Shown: positions 34,700 to 47,080 of the stretch, piece by piece
Numbering within the stretch: the stretch's first letter is position 1
Layout: each line of letters opens with the position of its first letter
Assembly (NCBI GenBank): GCA_018894105.1
Contig: CM032127.1
Span: forward strand, 31,488,369 to 31,552,368
Direction of reading: 5' to 3'
DNA length: 64,000 bases
Origin: Jacaranda mimosifolia
Taxonomy: Eukaryota > Streptophyta > Magnoliopsida > Lamiales > Bignoniaceae
Notes under the pieces: model-generated
What the model was told of the DNA's origin: nothing
Databases searched by the model: none
The model's input: only the letters and a program-made list of their open reading frames with translations
Translations under genes and position numbers: made by a program

Positions 34700-35740
34700 T
34701 TTGAAAGCAATAGCCAACAAAAACCCATGCGATGTGTTTGTTGTACTCAATTGAAAAGATAGAGAAAAGCTCAGCTTGAATTGAGGTAATTACTAAAGAT
34801 CTACTATAAAATTTGTGTGCATGTTGTTGCATAATAATCTTAGTGAAGAAACATTACAAACAACAGCATAAATAGAGCATAGTTAATTACAATATTCATA
34901 TGAACGGACCTGACAATAACTTCAGCTTTATAAGTTATCCCTGAATCACTCTAATAGTAACTCTTTTCAAAGCTCACATGCATAGTGTTGAACTTAGATC
35001 GACCCACTACTTGATTGTGGTGAAAGTGATTAGTTCTTAAGAAGCATCATCACAACTTGTGTCTTTGAGTTGATAGCAACATTTTTCAATTCACAATTGC
35101 AATGAGAAATATAATCTCACTAAACAGTTGTGTCCCACAGGATATCAATCAACTATGTTCTTTTAATCATCATCTTACCAATGAAAATTACATCTTGGGG
35201 AGGGTGCACCCTAAATCCTTATCTCCTAGCATAAAGCAGAAGAGGAAAATAAAATTCGTCCACATAAAGAGCTAGATCCAAGGACAATATTTGTTGGAGA
35301 AGGAAACGATAAAATGAGTCGTTAACTTGTTTACATTTATAAGAACTAGCAAGTGTCTATCATGAAGCAAACTAATAATGTACAGCAACATTCTAAAATT
35401 AATACATATACTATGCATTACATTTCTCTAGAAAATTTATTCTCCTAAATTTTTTATCTTCAGACCTATGTGAAATTTCTATTCCACGGATTGCAGTCAT
35501 ATTTCACATTCAAGAAACAAATAGGCAAAATCAACTACATTTTCAAAGTTAAGCATTATTGATTTGATCTATTCCTCAATGGCAACTCACATCCCAATAA
35601 ATCCTAAGTATAGAGATTATAGTTCAAACCAAATCAAATAATATCAATACCAACACAACAAGAACATAAAGAAGTAATTTTTTCTTCTTTTTTCTTTGAA
35701 AAAAATCAAGAACCAAAAATTGGATAAATGCTTACCTAGC
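34700..35740. other. Intron-like or unassigned DNA, no gene seen
   Basis: AT-rich sequence between DCL1-like and ELMO-like shards. I recognise no further exon or transposon end. Confidence 0.45.
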
Positions 35741-35742
35741 CA

Positions 35743-36105
35743 TTGTGCCCACTGCGCAATTATATTAAAAAAGAGCAGTATCTAATGCAACCGTTCCTCA
35801 CCCCGTTCATCATCTAAAATATTAGTTAGTGCTTGCCCCTTTAACATAAAAAAGCAGACCAAGATATACACACACAATTAAAATATATTCCAATCCCTTC
35901 CATTCATAGTTGTTACTTTTTTATTCAAATTTTTGTATCTATCCAAGGTAAAATACCTCAGAAGGTTTATTATAATCGTAATCTCTATCCCAGGCAATGA
36001 CTCATTCAAGGAGTCAAATCTCTTAGTCTTGTAACAATCACATCTTCCTCCATCAACATCTCCAAGAAGAAGCCTTCTTCTCAATGTTCGGGAACTCATC
36101 AAGAA
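35743..36105 (-). pseudogene. ELMO/CED-12-domain protein, first exons (fragment)
   Basis: Exon 1 starts MSSRTLRRRLLLGDVDGGRC (36099) and continues FDSLNESLPG near 36000, as in the N-terminus of plant ELMO-domain proteins. A second exon at about 35820-35743 reads DDERGEERLH*ILLFFNIIA and then QWAQWL, ending at a GT donor; the family reads LHWTLLFSNLIAQWAQWL, so a Trp is a stop. The ELMO domain proper is absent. The assignment is from recall of the family N-terminus. Confidence 0.65.
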
Positions 36106-36109
36106 CTGA

Positions 36110-37790
36110 ATTCAACATTTACCAAAGTGGCGTTATACTGCTTCAAACACAATAAAATTATGATCATCCCTAAAGAAAAACCCATATATACAAAATAAAG
36201 AGAATCCAAAAAATTAAAACTATTAAAAAGAAGAAAGAAATAAAATTGAGAACACATACATTGTACTATTTCCACGCCTTCCCTCTTCCGCACCATGTAC
36301 TGAACATTTAGAAAATAAACCGAAGAGCATCACATTATGTCATTTGCACAATCTACTTTCTCCAATTTGATGAATGTTTCTTCGTTTAACACATTTTTTT
36401 AATATTATTCTTTACCAGCATCCCTTAACAATTTTCTGTTTCATTTATTTTTCTCTTTTTATATTTTTCTAACTTCTTTTGTTCTTTTTTAATTCCTTTT
36501 TTTTTGGAATTTTTGTTCCTAATTTTCCATTTTTATTTTTTTTTATATTTTTTGCTTTTTCTTTCTTTCTAATTTTCCTATTTTTATTGATATTTGTTTT
36601 TTTTATGCACCTTACATACATTTTTTTCCTTAATTGTCGCCTTGTTCGCATTTTGGTCTCTCGTCTCTTCCCTCTTGCCTCGCCTCTCGCCTTGAATAAC
36701 TATGACTAAGATTAAGCATGCATTAAAGCTCTAGGTAATGATTGAAGTCGGGATCTAAGCATTCCAAATCTGACAAAAAATAAAGACAAAGGTCAAACCC
36801 AGAAGAGAAAAATCATAACCTCACGGCATATATAAAAGTCATTAAGTATTACTTTGTGTGTAGCCTCAATTTTAGTGCAAATGCCTTATTATCAAGGTCA
36901 AGCAAATGCCTCTAACAAATTGTAGAAGATATTATTTTGTAGGAAAACCAATAACCATAAAACGATCAATACTTTTGTAGAATAAATCTTACCAATCTTT
37001 CACTGCCATATGCATTTTGATCAACTTTTGAGCATATGGTTACTCTTTATTTTAGATAAAGAAAAGAAAAGAAAAGGTTTCAAAAATGTTTTTTTGTTAA
37101 TTCCAGAAATGTAGTTATCTTGAAAGGTAGGAAATTCAAGTCGCTACTGTGCAGTGAACAAGTGTACAGAGTTTCTATCTAGATCTAACAATGTTTTTAC
37201 TATTTTTTCATCATCTTGTGAAAAACCAAAAAGCTATTGAGATTGAGAATTCATGGAATTTCTTAACATAATAATATTCAATCTAATTGAACAAAGCTAA
37301 AAAAATTGACAAAAAGAAGCAGTTGTCTATATGATTATAGTTATTTTCAGGATCAATATCACTTGAGGGAAATTGAGCTGACCTCTCCAAGGTCACGGAA
37401 TGCACCACATATACCTCCGAACATCATAGAAATATAACATACCAGATCTGTGCATCCATGAAATAAACCTACATAGGAAATTTTTAGAAATTATTGTTCA
37501 TGAAAAAGAAAAAGTAAATACCATGCAACTTTGGTAAACCAGTGCCCCCACCCCTGGTAAAGCATTAAAGAGTAAATCAATATGCTGAAAATAATAGTAT
37601 TATCCATTCAATACAGGACATGTAACTATAAATGAGGGGAGTTAAAAAAAAATATAACAAAGACATCACATCACTTTGTAAGCACAACATTAACCTAGTT
37701 CACCAAATGCATAGTTGATGGCCCTCAATTTTTGGATAAATTAGCAGCACCATCACTTTCAGTCCATTCACACACACACACACCATAAAT
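36110..37790. other. Unassigned DNA with T-rich low-complexity tract
   Basis: Includes a T-rich stretch at about 36410-36640 that gives a Phe-rich spurious ORF. No gene recognised. Confidence 0.45.
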
Positions 37791-37794
37791 TTAG

Positions 37795-38035
37795 CTTAGC
37801 TCTTCCTCAACTCCAACATCTCTAGCTCCCATAAATTCCCATTTACTTCATTTGGAGCTTGATCGAGCAGCCTCTTTGACAGTCCTCTTTAAGTTCACAA
37901 GAGATGTGGTCATCCCAAAAGCTGATGGTGATGGGCTTTTCCCTTTTGGTGTTGCGTGATAGAACTTGGACATCACTTAAGAATAAGTATGTTTCTTCAC
38001 AGCATGATGATACTTGTCCAGAATAAGGAGATTGA
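37795..38035 (-). pseudogene. DCL1-like helicase N-domain shard with internal deletion
   Basis: Reads LLILDKYHHAVKKHTYS*VM, then SKFYHATPKGK, AFGMTTSLVNLK, and runs on to KEAARSSSK*SKWEFMGARD. DCL1 reads LLVFDECHHAVKKHPYS and FGMTASPVNLK, followed about 80 residues later by EEAAQSSSRRSKWQFMGARD. The DECH ATPase box is DKYH here, and the stretch between VNLK and KEAARSSS is deleted. It lies upstream of copy B on the minus strand and may be its 5' part. Confidence 0.8.
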
Positions 38036-39840
38036 TTGCTTCCATTTTTACTATAGTATGTCTAAGTGTGTTCAAAAGAATTTGAGCCATCATTACCAAG
38101 ACCTGAGCCAAGCAGCAGCATAAGTGGGAAAGTTGTTAAGTAGATTTGGTTTCCACCATAAATTCTAGTACTTGGATGAAGTAACTTCAAAAAGTCCTAA
38201 ATTCTTCTATATGAAAATTTTAATAGACTTTTAAATGTGCTCACTTCCCTATTTTAACAATATGTCTTGAAATGCAATTGGAATTCAGACACCAATAGAA
38301 ATATTATATCCCATAAATAATTAGCTCCTAGGACCAAAAAATCATAAACAAATGGTCAATCATAAGCCTTTCTATTATACAATACAAGGGCAAATCATTA
38401 AATAGCTAAATTATGAGGAATTTTATGTTAAAATTTAATCTTATTTCTCTATAGTTCAACATTAATCATGCAAGTCATTGAATTAACATAAGAAGTTAGA
38501 AGTAGCAACTAGGTTTTATTAGAAAGGTGGCATAACTGTCTGTATATATATGAGTATACATGAGCAAGCACATGCATGTGTGTGTCTGTATGAATATCCA
38601 CGTGTGCTGTGGGAGAACAAATCTAAATATAGTCAGGTCAAATGTCTAGCCACAATATAGCATAGGCTATAGATTTTATATTTTTAAATGAGCATATGCT
38701 ATTAAACAACGTCAATGTTACGTAATAGTGCATGTGAGCATATGAGTATGAAACATGCATACAATAAGAACTACGGCGTCAAAACTAAATATTTGATCAG
38801 GAAAATGTTTGTTGAGAGCATGGAGGAGAAAATAAACTTAAACTTCTATTTTGTTATCCTTTTATTCTATGTATTTTAATTTGTAATAAATTATTGAACA
38901 TGCAGCTAAGGTGACCTCCTAGGTGCAAATTCTATAAGAAATACCTATATAAAGTACTCCAAATTTTAAAAGATTCGAAGAGTATATGGAATATATTCCA
39001 CAACAATGTACCCCCGAGTTAAAAATCAGAAGAGATGGGATATGATATGAAATGAGAGATGAGAGGTGACAATGAGATGTGATATATGGAGATGAGGGAT
39101 GAGGTGCGATATGATATAAGAATGAGAAATGAAATGACATGAGACGAGATATGATCTAAGATCATAAGATGAGATGAGATATGGTATGAGAGACAAGATT
39201 ACATATGAGATCTGAGACATGAGATGAAAGATGGGAGATGAGAGATGAGTTTCGTAAAGTGTAGCTGAGCTTTATCCAACTTTAGAACTTGAATATACAT
39301 AGAGTTTCATATAATTGCCATCAACATTAATAAGCTATAAGGCCTAGGGAGCCATCCTAGAAATCAATAAATCAAGATGAGCATATATATAGATGCAAAT
39401 ATTTATGCTACTTACCATATCCACAAGAGAAAGATCTTTAACAGACTCAAACTTTTATCCTCAAAATGGACCTAGAGATGCAAAGATACTCAGATTTGAA
39501 ATTCAATGTGGACACATTGTATAACCTTCACGCATCTTCTCCTTGGTGATCTCCTCGAGGATGACTTCTTTGATCCTTTTGGTTTGAAATGACAGTGGAT
39601 TCTTCTATGATCTTCTAGCACTGGCACCAACAAGCCTGAAACTAAGTGGTCGGGATCTTGCAATTCCAAACCAATATGTTGAATAAACTTAAATAATCTT
39701 TTGTTGCAAAGGCCTTTCATTGGTATAGTTTTGCTTAAGAATGATTTGAATGATCCTGCATAGAAAAAGATGTTTACATGTTAAAAATGAAAAGAAAGTT
39801 CTTTCTTGTCCCATTAAAGAAAAGCATAATCCATTATTAC
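38036..39840. other. Unassigned DNA around a GAGAT repeat
   Basis: No exon I can name. A 76-codon minus-strand ORF (39490-39720) just downstream of the RNase IIIa exon has no family I recognise. Confidence 0.45.
39028..39250. repeat. Purine-rich GAGAT/GATAT degenerate repeat
   Basis: More than 200 bp of variants of GAGATGA, GATATGA and GAGATAT on +, almost without C on that strand. Confidence 0.85.
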
Positions 39841-40110
39841 AAGGTGCAACCTATCTAGATTGAACAAATTAATCTGCCTGGGTATATGACTAAAGCCTTT
39901 TATTTAATGCGTACTGATGGAGTACAATATTGCTCACGACTTCTTGTCTCATCCTAGTAAGTTGACCTTCATGTTTCTGAGGATATTTTTGGAAAAGAAA
40001 TCTAACAACGACCCATTTCAGATAAGCATCTCCTAAGAGCTCTACTTTTTTATGGTAAAAAGCCTCATGGCATGATGCTGCAGTCAAAGCTTCTAATATC
40101 TGCAAAGAAA
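39840..40110 (-). pseudogene. DCL1-like copy A: RNase IIIa exon
   Basis: Open from ILEALTAASCHEAFYHKK through ELLGDAYLKWVVVRFLFQKY to HEGQLTRMRQEVVSNIVLHQ and YALNKRL. The acidic catalytic residues of the RNase III signature (E and D in ELLGDAYLKW) are present. After a TAG at about 39890 the same reading continues SYTQAD*FVQSR*VAP, matching DCL1 SYIQADRFAPSRWAAP with two more stops. The RNase IIIb and dsRNA-binding domains are missing. Confidence 0.88.
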
Positions 40111-40983
40111 GCTTACACGTAACATATGATGTAAAAGCAAACTATAAGAATCAGTACAGACGATTACAACATTTTCAACACAAGAATATGATAACTAACG
40201 GTATCCTTAAGCAGTATGGAAAGCAGCATGTTTTCAATCCTTCCACTAACTGATGGCAATTTTTGACCATCCCTAACTAGTGATTCGGGAAGTGCATGCA
40301 CACAATAGAGCTCGAGAGGGAGAAAAACATAATATATTTTCTCATGTGTCTCCTCAAATTCACTATCATGACCTATAGTAGAAACCTTCTAAGAATTTAA
40401 TAGAAAGCAACATACCTTCTCAATGTTCGAATCTTGGAGACAATAAATTCCTATAGTATGAAACAACGCGAGCTCTTATTAGAGGTTGTTGTTTATACAT
40501 CAAATCTACCCCATACTTACAATAAATTTGGGGTTAGTCAAATGCAAATATTACAAGCACAAAATAGAAGTTTGCTCTAAGTTTTGAGGATTTATAGAAA
40601 CTAAGACCAGTACACTCAAAACAATGTTAAAGCACTAGAACCATCTTAAGCATATTCATAAAGCTTCCACACCCAGCATTACAATAATCATCTATTCGGG
40701 AAATTTTCAAGAAAATTCAGGTCCATAGGGCATAATGTTGCATAAAGATAACTAATAAGTAACTAGAACAAAATAACTAAGAGTTTTACTATTTAAATTG
40801 CTATGTTAACAAACCCTTCTTCCAACCCAACCCAAACTTTCAAACTAGGCACAAAGTGGAGGAACACTAATAAACAAATGGAGAAGCAAAATACATGGAC
40901 ATATTCATAGACTTGATGCAGAAGGAGAGGAGAGAGGGATGCATAAATATAAAAATGTATTCAAGAAAATCTAGTGCAGTAAT

Positions 40984-41592
40984 AGAACATACTTTGCTAA
41001 TAATAAACGGCATACCAGGGTAGACTTTTTTCGTCTGGAATAAGTTCTCAGCAGTCATATCAAAGTGCACAGAATCTGCATAGAACCTCCTTCGAGAAAG
41101 AGTATCAATTTTTCCTACTAGATCATCTGCTTCAACAAACGAATTAGCTGTCATCAATTTGCCTTTTGTTAAATCAAATCGATGGGGCACTTCACTAGCA
41201 TCTAATTTAGGTGCTAATCCATATGCTTTTACCACATCAAACTGGGCAATAGCTCCTCTAATCCCATAGATAGGTTGGCATTTTTGTTCAAAAACCATGC
41301 CATGTCGTAATTTTCCAAATCTATATTCTCTACGGTCTCTATCTAGCACTTGCTCATTGATGCCGATGTAAACATTTAGCCTAGCTCTCTAAAGGGGATT
41401 GCGCCATGCATCTGTCTTTGTAACATTCTCGACCATAGCCCAGTCAATACCATGCATCAGAATAACAGATTTTTCTCCAGCCAAAGGAACAAATAAATAT
41501 GCCTTCATAGTGTCCCAATGAGTGTTGGATGGTTCAACATCCATATCCAAAATGATCATCAATCGCACATGAAAGCTCTTAAGCAATGACAA
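40984..41592 (-). pseudogene. DCL1-like copy A: platform and PAZ region
   Basis: FHVRLMIILDMDVEPSNTHW and AKAYLFVP-like sequence (41592-41389); after one TAG, RARLNVYIGINE; then RREYRFGKLRHGMVFEQKC, YGIRGAIAQFDVVKAYGLAP and DLTKGKLMTANSFVEADDLV, ending near 40984. PAZ binds the 3' overhang of the RNA end. Only one stop replaces a Gln codon in about 200 residues, so this part decayed little. No equivalent remains in copy B. Confidence 0.87.
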
Positions 41593-41709
41593 CTGTCTAT
41601 AAATAAGATCAATATCTTGGACAAGTATTCAAAATGTTCAAATCATTGCCAAAAGGAATTTCAACAATTTAAATAACTAACCAGAGGATCAATGCACTTG
41701 AGTTTCTCT

Positions 41710-41770
41710 AATATCTAAGGACCTTTAAAGACAAGTGATGCCTTTCTTGTGATCAACAAATAAATCCATC
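41710..41770 (-). pseudogene. DCL1-like copy A: short exon before platform
   Basis: Reads RWIYLLITRKASLVFKGP, corresponding to DCL1 SMDLFVARTMITKASLVFRG. Confidence 0.75.
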
Positions 41771-42263
41771 GATATTGATAATACTTATTAAGGACAGACA
41801 AGCACATAAAGAGCCTTACTTTACAATTAATCAAAAGCTTCAAAAGAAAATAAGGTACCTCTAGGTCCAACACATTGCCAAACAATATTTCAAAACCCCA
41901 AAACATGAGCTAAGAGGGCATCTTGGAGAAGCCTACATATTCGCGTTTGACAAAATACATGTAAAATGAAAAACCTTGGACTCATCACAATTTTTTCCAG
42001 ATAATATCCATTCTCCCTGCAAAGACAAATCATAGAAACGTGCTCTTAATATTGAAGATTTGAACATCTAGTATTAACAATAATCGCAAGCTCAATCCAT
42101 GATTCAAGCATCTAGTAATATCATATTTCAAAGATAATATGGTGCCAAAACTACAAGACCCAACTTATTATGCCAAATAAGAGAGGTATTAAACCACTCT
42201 CTCTGACCAGTACCTATCCTTACTTATTAAATGTAATATTTTCCCTATTTTAAGCTATAGGGC

Positions 42264-42585
42264 CGTTAACATGGTGACAGCTCATGGTTTCAGGAATTTT
42301 ATAGCTATATATAATCTATATAGACTATGTGTAAATGATTTTAGATATATAGATCAATTATTCAGATAAGGATAACATATTTGTAGGCTCGATTATCAAG
42401 AATGTAAATACAACTATGAATAAAATATCATAGGGCAGATTACAGGGCATAGTGTCAAGAATGTAAATTAGCATTACAGCTAGGTATAGCAAATTTTTAG
42501 AGTACATTTGCAGCAATGTAAATTAGAATATTTTTCTATTTAATAGAACAACTCTCCAGTTGAGAGGCATTCAGCAAAATTGACA
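42264..42585 (+). repeat. copia 5' LTR
   Basis: CGTTAACATGG...ATTGACA; the first base pair is CG where the 3' LTR has TG. Same length as the 3' LTR. Confidence 0.93.
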
Positions 42586-42740
42586 TGGTACCAAAGCAAA
42601 GTCTCTAAATCCGTCTTGGTCTTTTCTTTTGGGTATTTTCTCGAGTTTTCTTTTGGGATTTAGTCTTAGACCCATAGGACTCCTAGATTTTGGGTATTCA
42701 GATTGTTTATTCTACTTCTTAATCTCTCTTTTTTTTTCTT

Positions 42741-43620
42741 TTGTTGATCAAGAAGATGATTTCCAACCAGTTTGAGTCTTTAAATGTTCACTTCACTAGA
42801 AATAATTACTCTGCCTGGGAGTTTCAATTCCAATTATTTGTCACAGGAAAAGAATTATGGGGCCATGTAGATGGAAGTGATCCAGCTCCTATAGATCCTA
42901 CGAAATTATCTCAATGGAAGGTCAAAGATGCTTGAGTAATAACTTGGATTTTAGCGTTAGTTGATCCTCTTATTATTCTTAACCTACAACCATATAAGAC
43001 AACAAGGCCATGAGGGATTATCTAAATAAGGTTTACAATCAGGACAACAATGCAAGACGTTTTCAATTGGAGCATGACATTGCTTGTTACTCTCAAGGAG
43101 GTCCCTCTATTCAAGATTACTTTTGAGGATTTCAAAACTTATGGATAGAATTTATTGATATCATTTATGCTAAAATACCTGCTGAATCTCTTTTTGTAAT
43201 TCAAGGAGCTCATGGGCAAAGCAAGCGAGATCAATTTTTGATGAAGTCGCAATCTGATTTTGAGTCTATTCGCTTAAATCTGAACCGTGATCCTTCCCCT
43301 TCCTTAGATGTTCGTTTCAGGGAATTACTTCACGAAGAGAAGCGTCTTTTCACACAAAATAGTCTCAAGCAAAAGGATACTGTGAATGTTGCATTTACAG
43401 TTCAAGGAAAAGGAAAAGGTAGAGATATGAGCAAAATCTAATGTTACAGTAGTAAAGAATATGGTCACATTGCTACTAATTATGGAAAGACATTCTGCAA
43501 TTATTGTAAACAACAAGGGCATATTATCAAGGAGTGTCCCACACATCCTCAAAACCGCAAGGTTAATGCTTTTCAAGCTAGGATAAATAGTTCTACTAGC
43601 TCTTCTACTGAAGTTGAATC
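42741..43620 (+). pseudogene. copia gag (broken)
   Basis: Starts MISNQFESLNVHFTRNNYSA (42755) and continues WEFQFQLFVTGKELWGHVDG, the usual copia gag opening. A zinc knuckle CNYCKQQGHIIKEC lies at about 43498-43540. Stops at about 42933, 43009, 43124 and 43439 break the frame. The protein forms virus-like particles and binds element RNA. Confidence 0.85.
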
Positions 43621-43639
43621 AGTTACTCGTACTCCTAAA

Positions 43640-46600
43640 ATGGTACAACAAATTATCATTTCAGCCTTTTCAGCCTTAGGGCTACAAGATAATGGTTCTA
43701 CATCTGAGTTATGGCTTGTTGATTCTGCTGCTTCAAACCATGTGACCAATTCATCTAGTATGCTTAAAAATGTTCGTAAGTATCATGGTTCATTAGAAAT
43801 CAGATTACCAGCAGAAGTAATTTACCAATTACTAAGGTTAGGGATATTACTCCAGTTTTCAAGAATATTTTTGTCTCACCAAAGCTATCTCCAAATCTTA
43901 TTTCAATTGGTCAATTGGTAGATAATAATTGTGATGTGCATTTCTCTCGTAATGGTAGTCTTGTACAGGATCGAGTGTGGGGGATGACAATCATGATGGG
44001 GCCTAAAGTTGGATGGTTGTCTCCTATCCATTTCCCCATTCCTAGTGTCTTATCTTTTGCTTGTACAACTATTAATAATAAAAGTGAGATATGGGACAAA
44101 CGATTAGGACATCCAAATTTTACTATTTTGTCTCATTTGTCGAACTCTAGTTTGTTGGGGAATAAAAATCAATTTTCAAATGTTTCCTTTGATTGCTCTG
44201 CATGTAAATTAGGCATGAGCAATATTCTTCCTTTTCCATCTATTGGCAGCCGTGCTGCAAAGCATTTTGATGTTATTCATAGTGATGTTTGGAGACCCAC
44301 ACCAATTAATTCTCATGCTCATTACAAGTACTTTGTGATATTTATAAATTATTACAGTCGGTTTACTTAGGTGTATTTTCTCCATTCAAAATTTAAGGTA
44401 TTCTCTATCTTCAAGACCTTTTTAGCTTATATTGACAATCAATTTTCTACATGTATTAAAGTGTTGAGATATGATTCCGGTGGAGAATATATGTCTCATG
44501 AATTTCATATTTTTTTTAGCAAGAAAGGAATCATCTCTCAACTCTCATGCCCGTATACACCTCAGCAAAATGGGGTTGGATAGCATAAAAACCATCATCT
44601 TTTGGATGTGACTTATAGTTTATTAATTGAGTCCTCTGTTTCATCTAAATATTAGGTTGAAGCTTTGTCGATAGCAGATTATTTAATTAATAGACTGCCA
44701 TCTCAAGTGTTAAATCTTGACTCTCCATATTATCGTCTTCATGGTCAATATCCTAGCTATCAGAACTTACATGCCTTTGGTTGTGTCTGCTTTGTACATC
44801 TTCCTTTTTATAAACATCATAAACTTTCTGCTCAGTTTGCTAAGTACGCCTTTATGGGTTATAATAGTTCACAAAAAGGTTTTATTTGCTACGATCTAGG
44901 TTCTCACAAATTTCATATTTCTAGAAATGTTGGTTTTTTTTAGGACCACTACTTCTTTCATACTCATATTGAGTCTTCTCCTGGTACCACAGTTCTTCCA
45001 ACTTTTGAGGATTTGTCATCTTTTAAGTAGTTCAAACCCAGATTTGTATATGAGCGATGTCAACCAACTTTGCTTCTTCCCGAGACATATCCGGCACCTG
45101 ATACTGCTCAAGAACCTGTTGCTGAAATTTCTACTGGGTCTGCTCCTTGTGAGCTTATACTACGTCGATCTACTAAAGTATCTCATCAACCTAAGTGGTA
45201 AGGTTTCTCTTCAACTTTGTCCACTGTTTCTGTTCCATCATGTTATTCATAAGCTCCCAAGTATAAATGTTGGCAAAAGGAAATTAATGAAAAGCTTTAA
45301 GTTCTTTAAGAGAATCACACATGGGATATTATATCTTGCCCTCCATATATGCGGCCTATTGGATGTGAATGGGTTTATTCTATTAAGCTTTATTCAGATA
45401 GTACTCTAGATCGATATAAAGCCCGGTTGGTTGCTCTTGGCAACAAACAAGAGCATGGAGTGGACTATGAGGAGACCTTTGCTCTTGTAGCAAAAATGAC
45501 TACAGTGCGTACTATATTATAGTCCACTTCACCAAATGGATGTAAAAAATGCATTTCTCCATGTTGATCTCAAAGAGGACATTTATATGAAAACCCCACC
45601 TAGTTTGCTCTCCTCACCTACATCAAATGTATATAAGTTGAAGCAATTTTTATATGGCTTAAAATAAGCTCCTCGAGCTTGGTTTGAAAAGTTCAGGCCT
45701 ACTTTATTCCAATTCTCTTTTATGTTTGAGAAAATATGATTCCTCTTTATTTCTTCGTAAAATATCTACTGGTTGTGTTCTTCTTCTTGTATATGTAGAT
45801 GACATTGTTATCACTGGGACTAATTCTTTATTGATCACATGCCTACAGAAGCATCTTAAGGATTCTTTTCATATGAAAGATCTTGGTTCTCTTACATACT
45901 TCTTAGGATTGGAGATTCATTCTGATTTTTCTGCTGTATTTTTACATCAACAAAAATATACTCAAGATTTGATTGTTATGGGTGGCCTTCAAGAATTTTC
46001 CTCAATTGATGCTCCATTGGAAGTGAATGTTAAGTATCATCATGAGGAAGATGATCTTCTTTTTGATCCAACTCTATTTTAGAAATTGGTTGGGAGTTTG
46101 AATTACCTTACTTACTATTACACTATTAGATATCTCTTTTGCAGTTCAACAATTTACTTAATTCATGCAAGCTCCGTGCCATCTACGTTTGGTGGCAGTG
46201 CGTTGCATCATTCGATATCTCCTAAGCTCATCATATCAGGGGTTATTCTTTTCTGCCAGTTCTCCTATTAGCTTTGTTGCTTTCAGCGATGCTGATTAGG
46301 GTAGATGTCTTGATACTCGGCACTCTGTAACTGGTTGGTGTATGTTTCTTGGAGATTCCTTAATATCCTGGAAGAGAAAGAAACAAGACTGTGTTTCAAA
46401 ATCTTCAACTGAATCTGAATATCGAGCCATGTCTGCTGCTTCTTCTAAAATTATTTAGCTTCCCTGACTGCTTATAGAAATTAGATTCTCTTAAACTAAT
46501 CCTACTCTCCTCCATGTTGACAATACGAGTGCTATTCAAATTGCCACCAATCCAATTTTTCATGAGCATACCAAACACATGAGGTGGATTGCCATTATAT

Positions 46601-46740
46601 ACGCGAAGCTCTTGATAATGAAGTCATTTCTTTTCCACATATTTCAAGTGGTCTTCAAATGGCTGATATCCTCAAAAAATCTATAACTCAACAGTGTCAT
46701 CAATTTATGGTTGACAAATTGATGCTTGTTCATCAACCAG
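43640..46740 (+). pseudogene. copia pol: protease, integrase, RT, RNase H (broken)
   Basis: Protease: WLVDSAASNHVTN (43710), where the active site DSGA reads DSAA. Pre-integrase domain: WDKRLGHPNF (44093). Integrase core: first Asp in HSDVW (44280), second in RYDSGGEY (44468), then PYTPQQNG (44553). RT: CEWVYSIKLYSD (45363), ARLVALGNKQEHGVDYEETF (45423), and an intact YVDD box in LLVYVDDIVITG (45790). RNase [13 protein letters not shown] (46400). Stops at 44368, 44581, 44654, 44941 and a frameshifted stretch at 45520-45700 show it is inactive. Confidence 0.88.
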
Positions 46741-46758
46741 CATCAATTTTAAAGGGGA

Positions 46759-47080
46759 TGTTAACATGGTGACAACTTATGGTTTCAGGAATGTTGTAGC
46801 TCTATATATTCCGTATAAACTATGTGTAAATAGCTTTAGATATATAGATCAATATTTAGCTAAGGATAGCAAATTTGTAGGCTTAATTATCAAGAATGTA
46901 AATACAGCTAGGAATAGAATATCATAAGGTAGATTATCAAGGCATAGTATCAGAAATATAAATCAGCATTACAGCTAGGTACAATAGATTTTTAGAGCAA
47001 ATTTTCAGCTATGTAAATCAGAATATTTTTCTATTTAATGGAACAACTCTCCAGTTGATAGGCATTCAGCAAAATTGACA
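46759..47080 (+). repeat. copia 3' LTR
   Basis: TGTTAACATGG...ATTGACA, preceded by the polypurine tract at 46751-46758. Confidence 0.93.

Larger units (their letters stand above)
42264..47080 (+). mobile_element. Full-length Ty1/copia retrotransposon
   Basis: Two 322-bp LTRs (42264-42585, 46759-47080) are flanked by a perfect target duplication AGGGC (42259-42263, 47081-47085). A primer-binding site, TGGTACCAAAGCAAAG, directly follows the 5' LTR, and a purine tract AAAGGGGA precedes the 3' LTR. Order gag, protease, integrase, RT, RNase H is that of copia. It sits in an intron of DCL1-like copy A; the empty site is visible in copy B near 30080. Coding frames carry many stops. Confidence 0.95.

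Noticed and set aside
36479..36709. Phe-rich 76-codon + strand ORF and its Lys/Asn-rich complement
   Set aside because: Both arise from a T-rich low-complexity tract.
38919..39220. Ser/His/Tyr-rich minus-strand ORFs
   Set aside because: They are translations of the GAGAT repeat.
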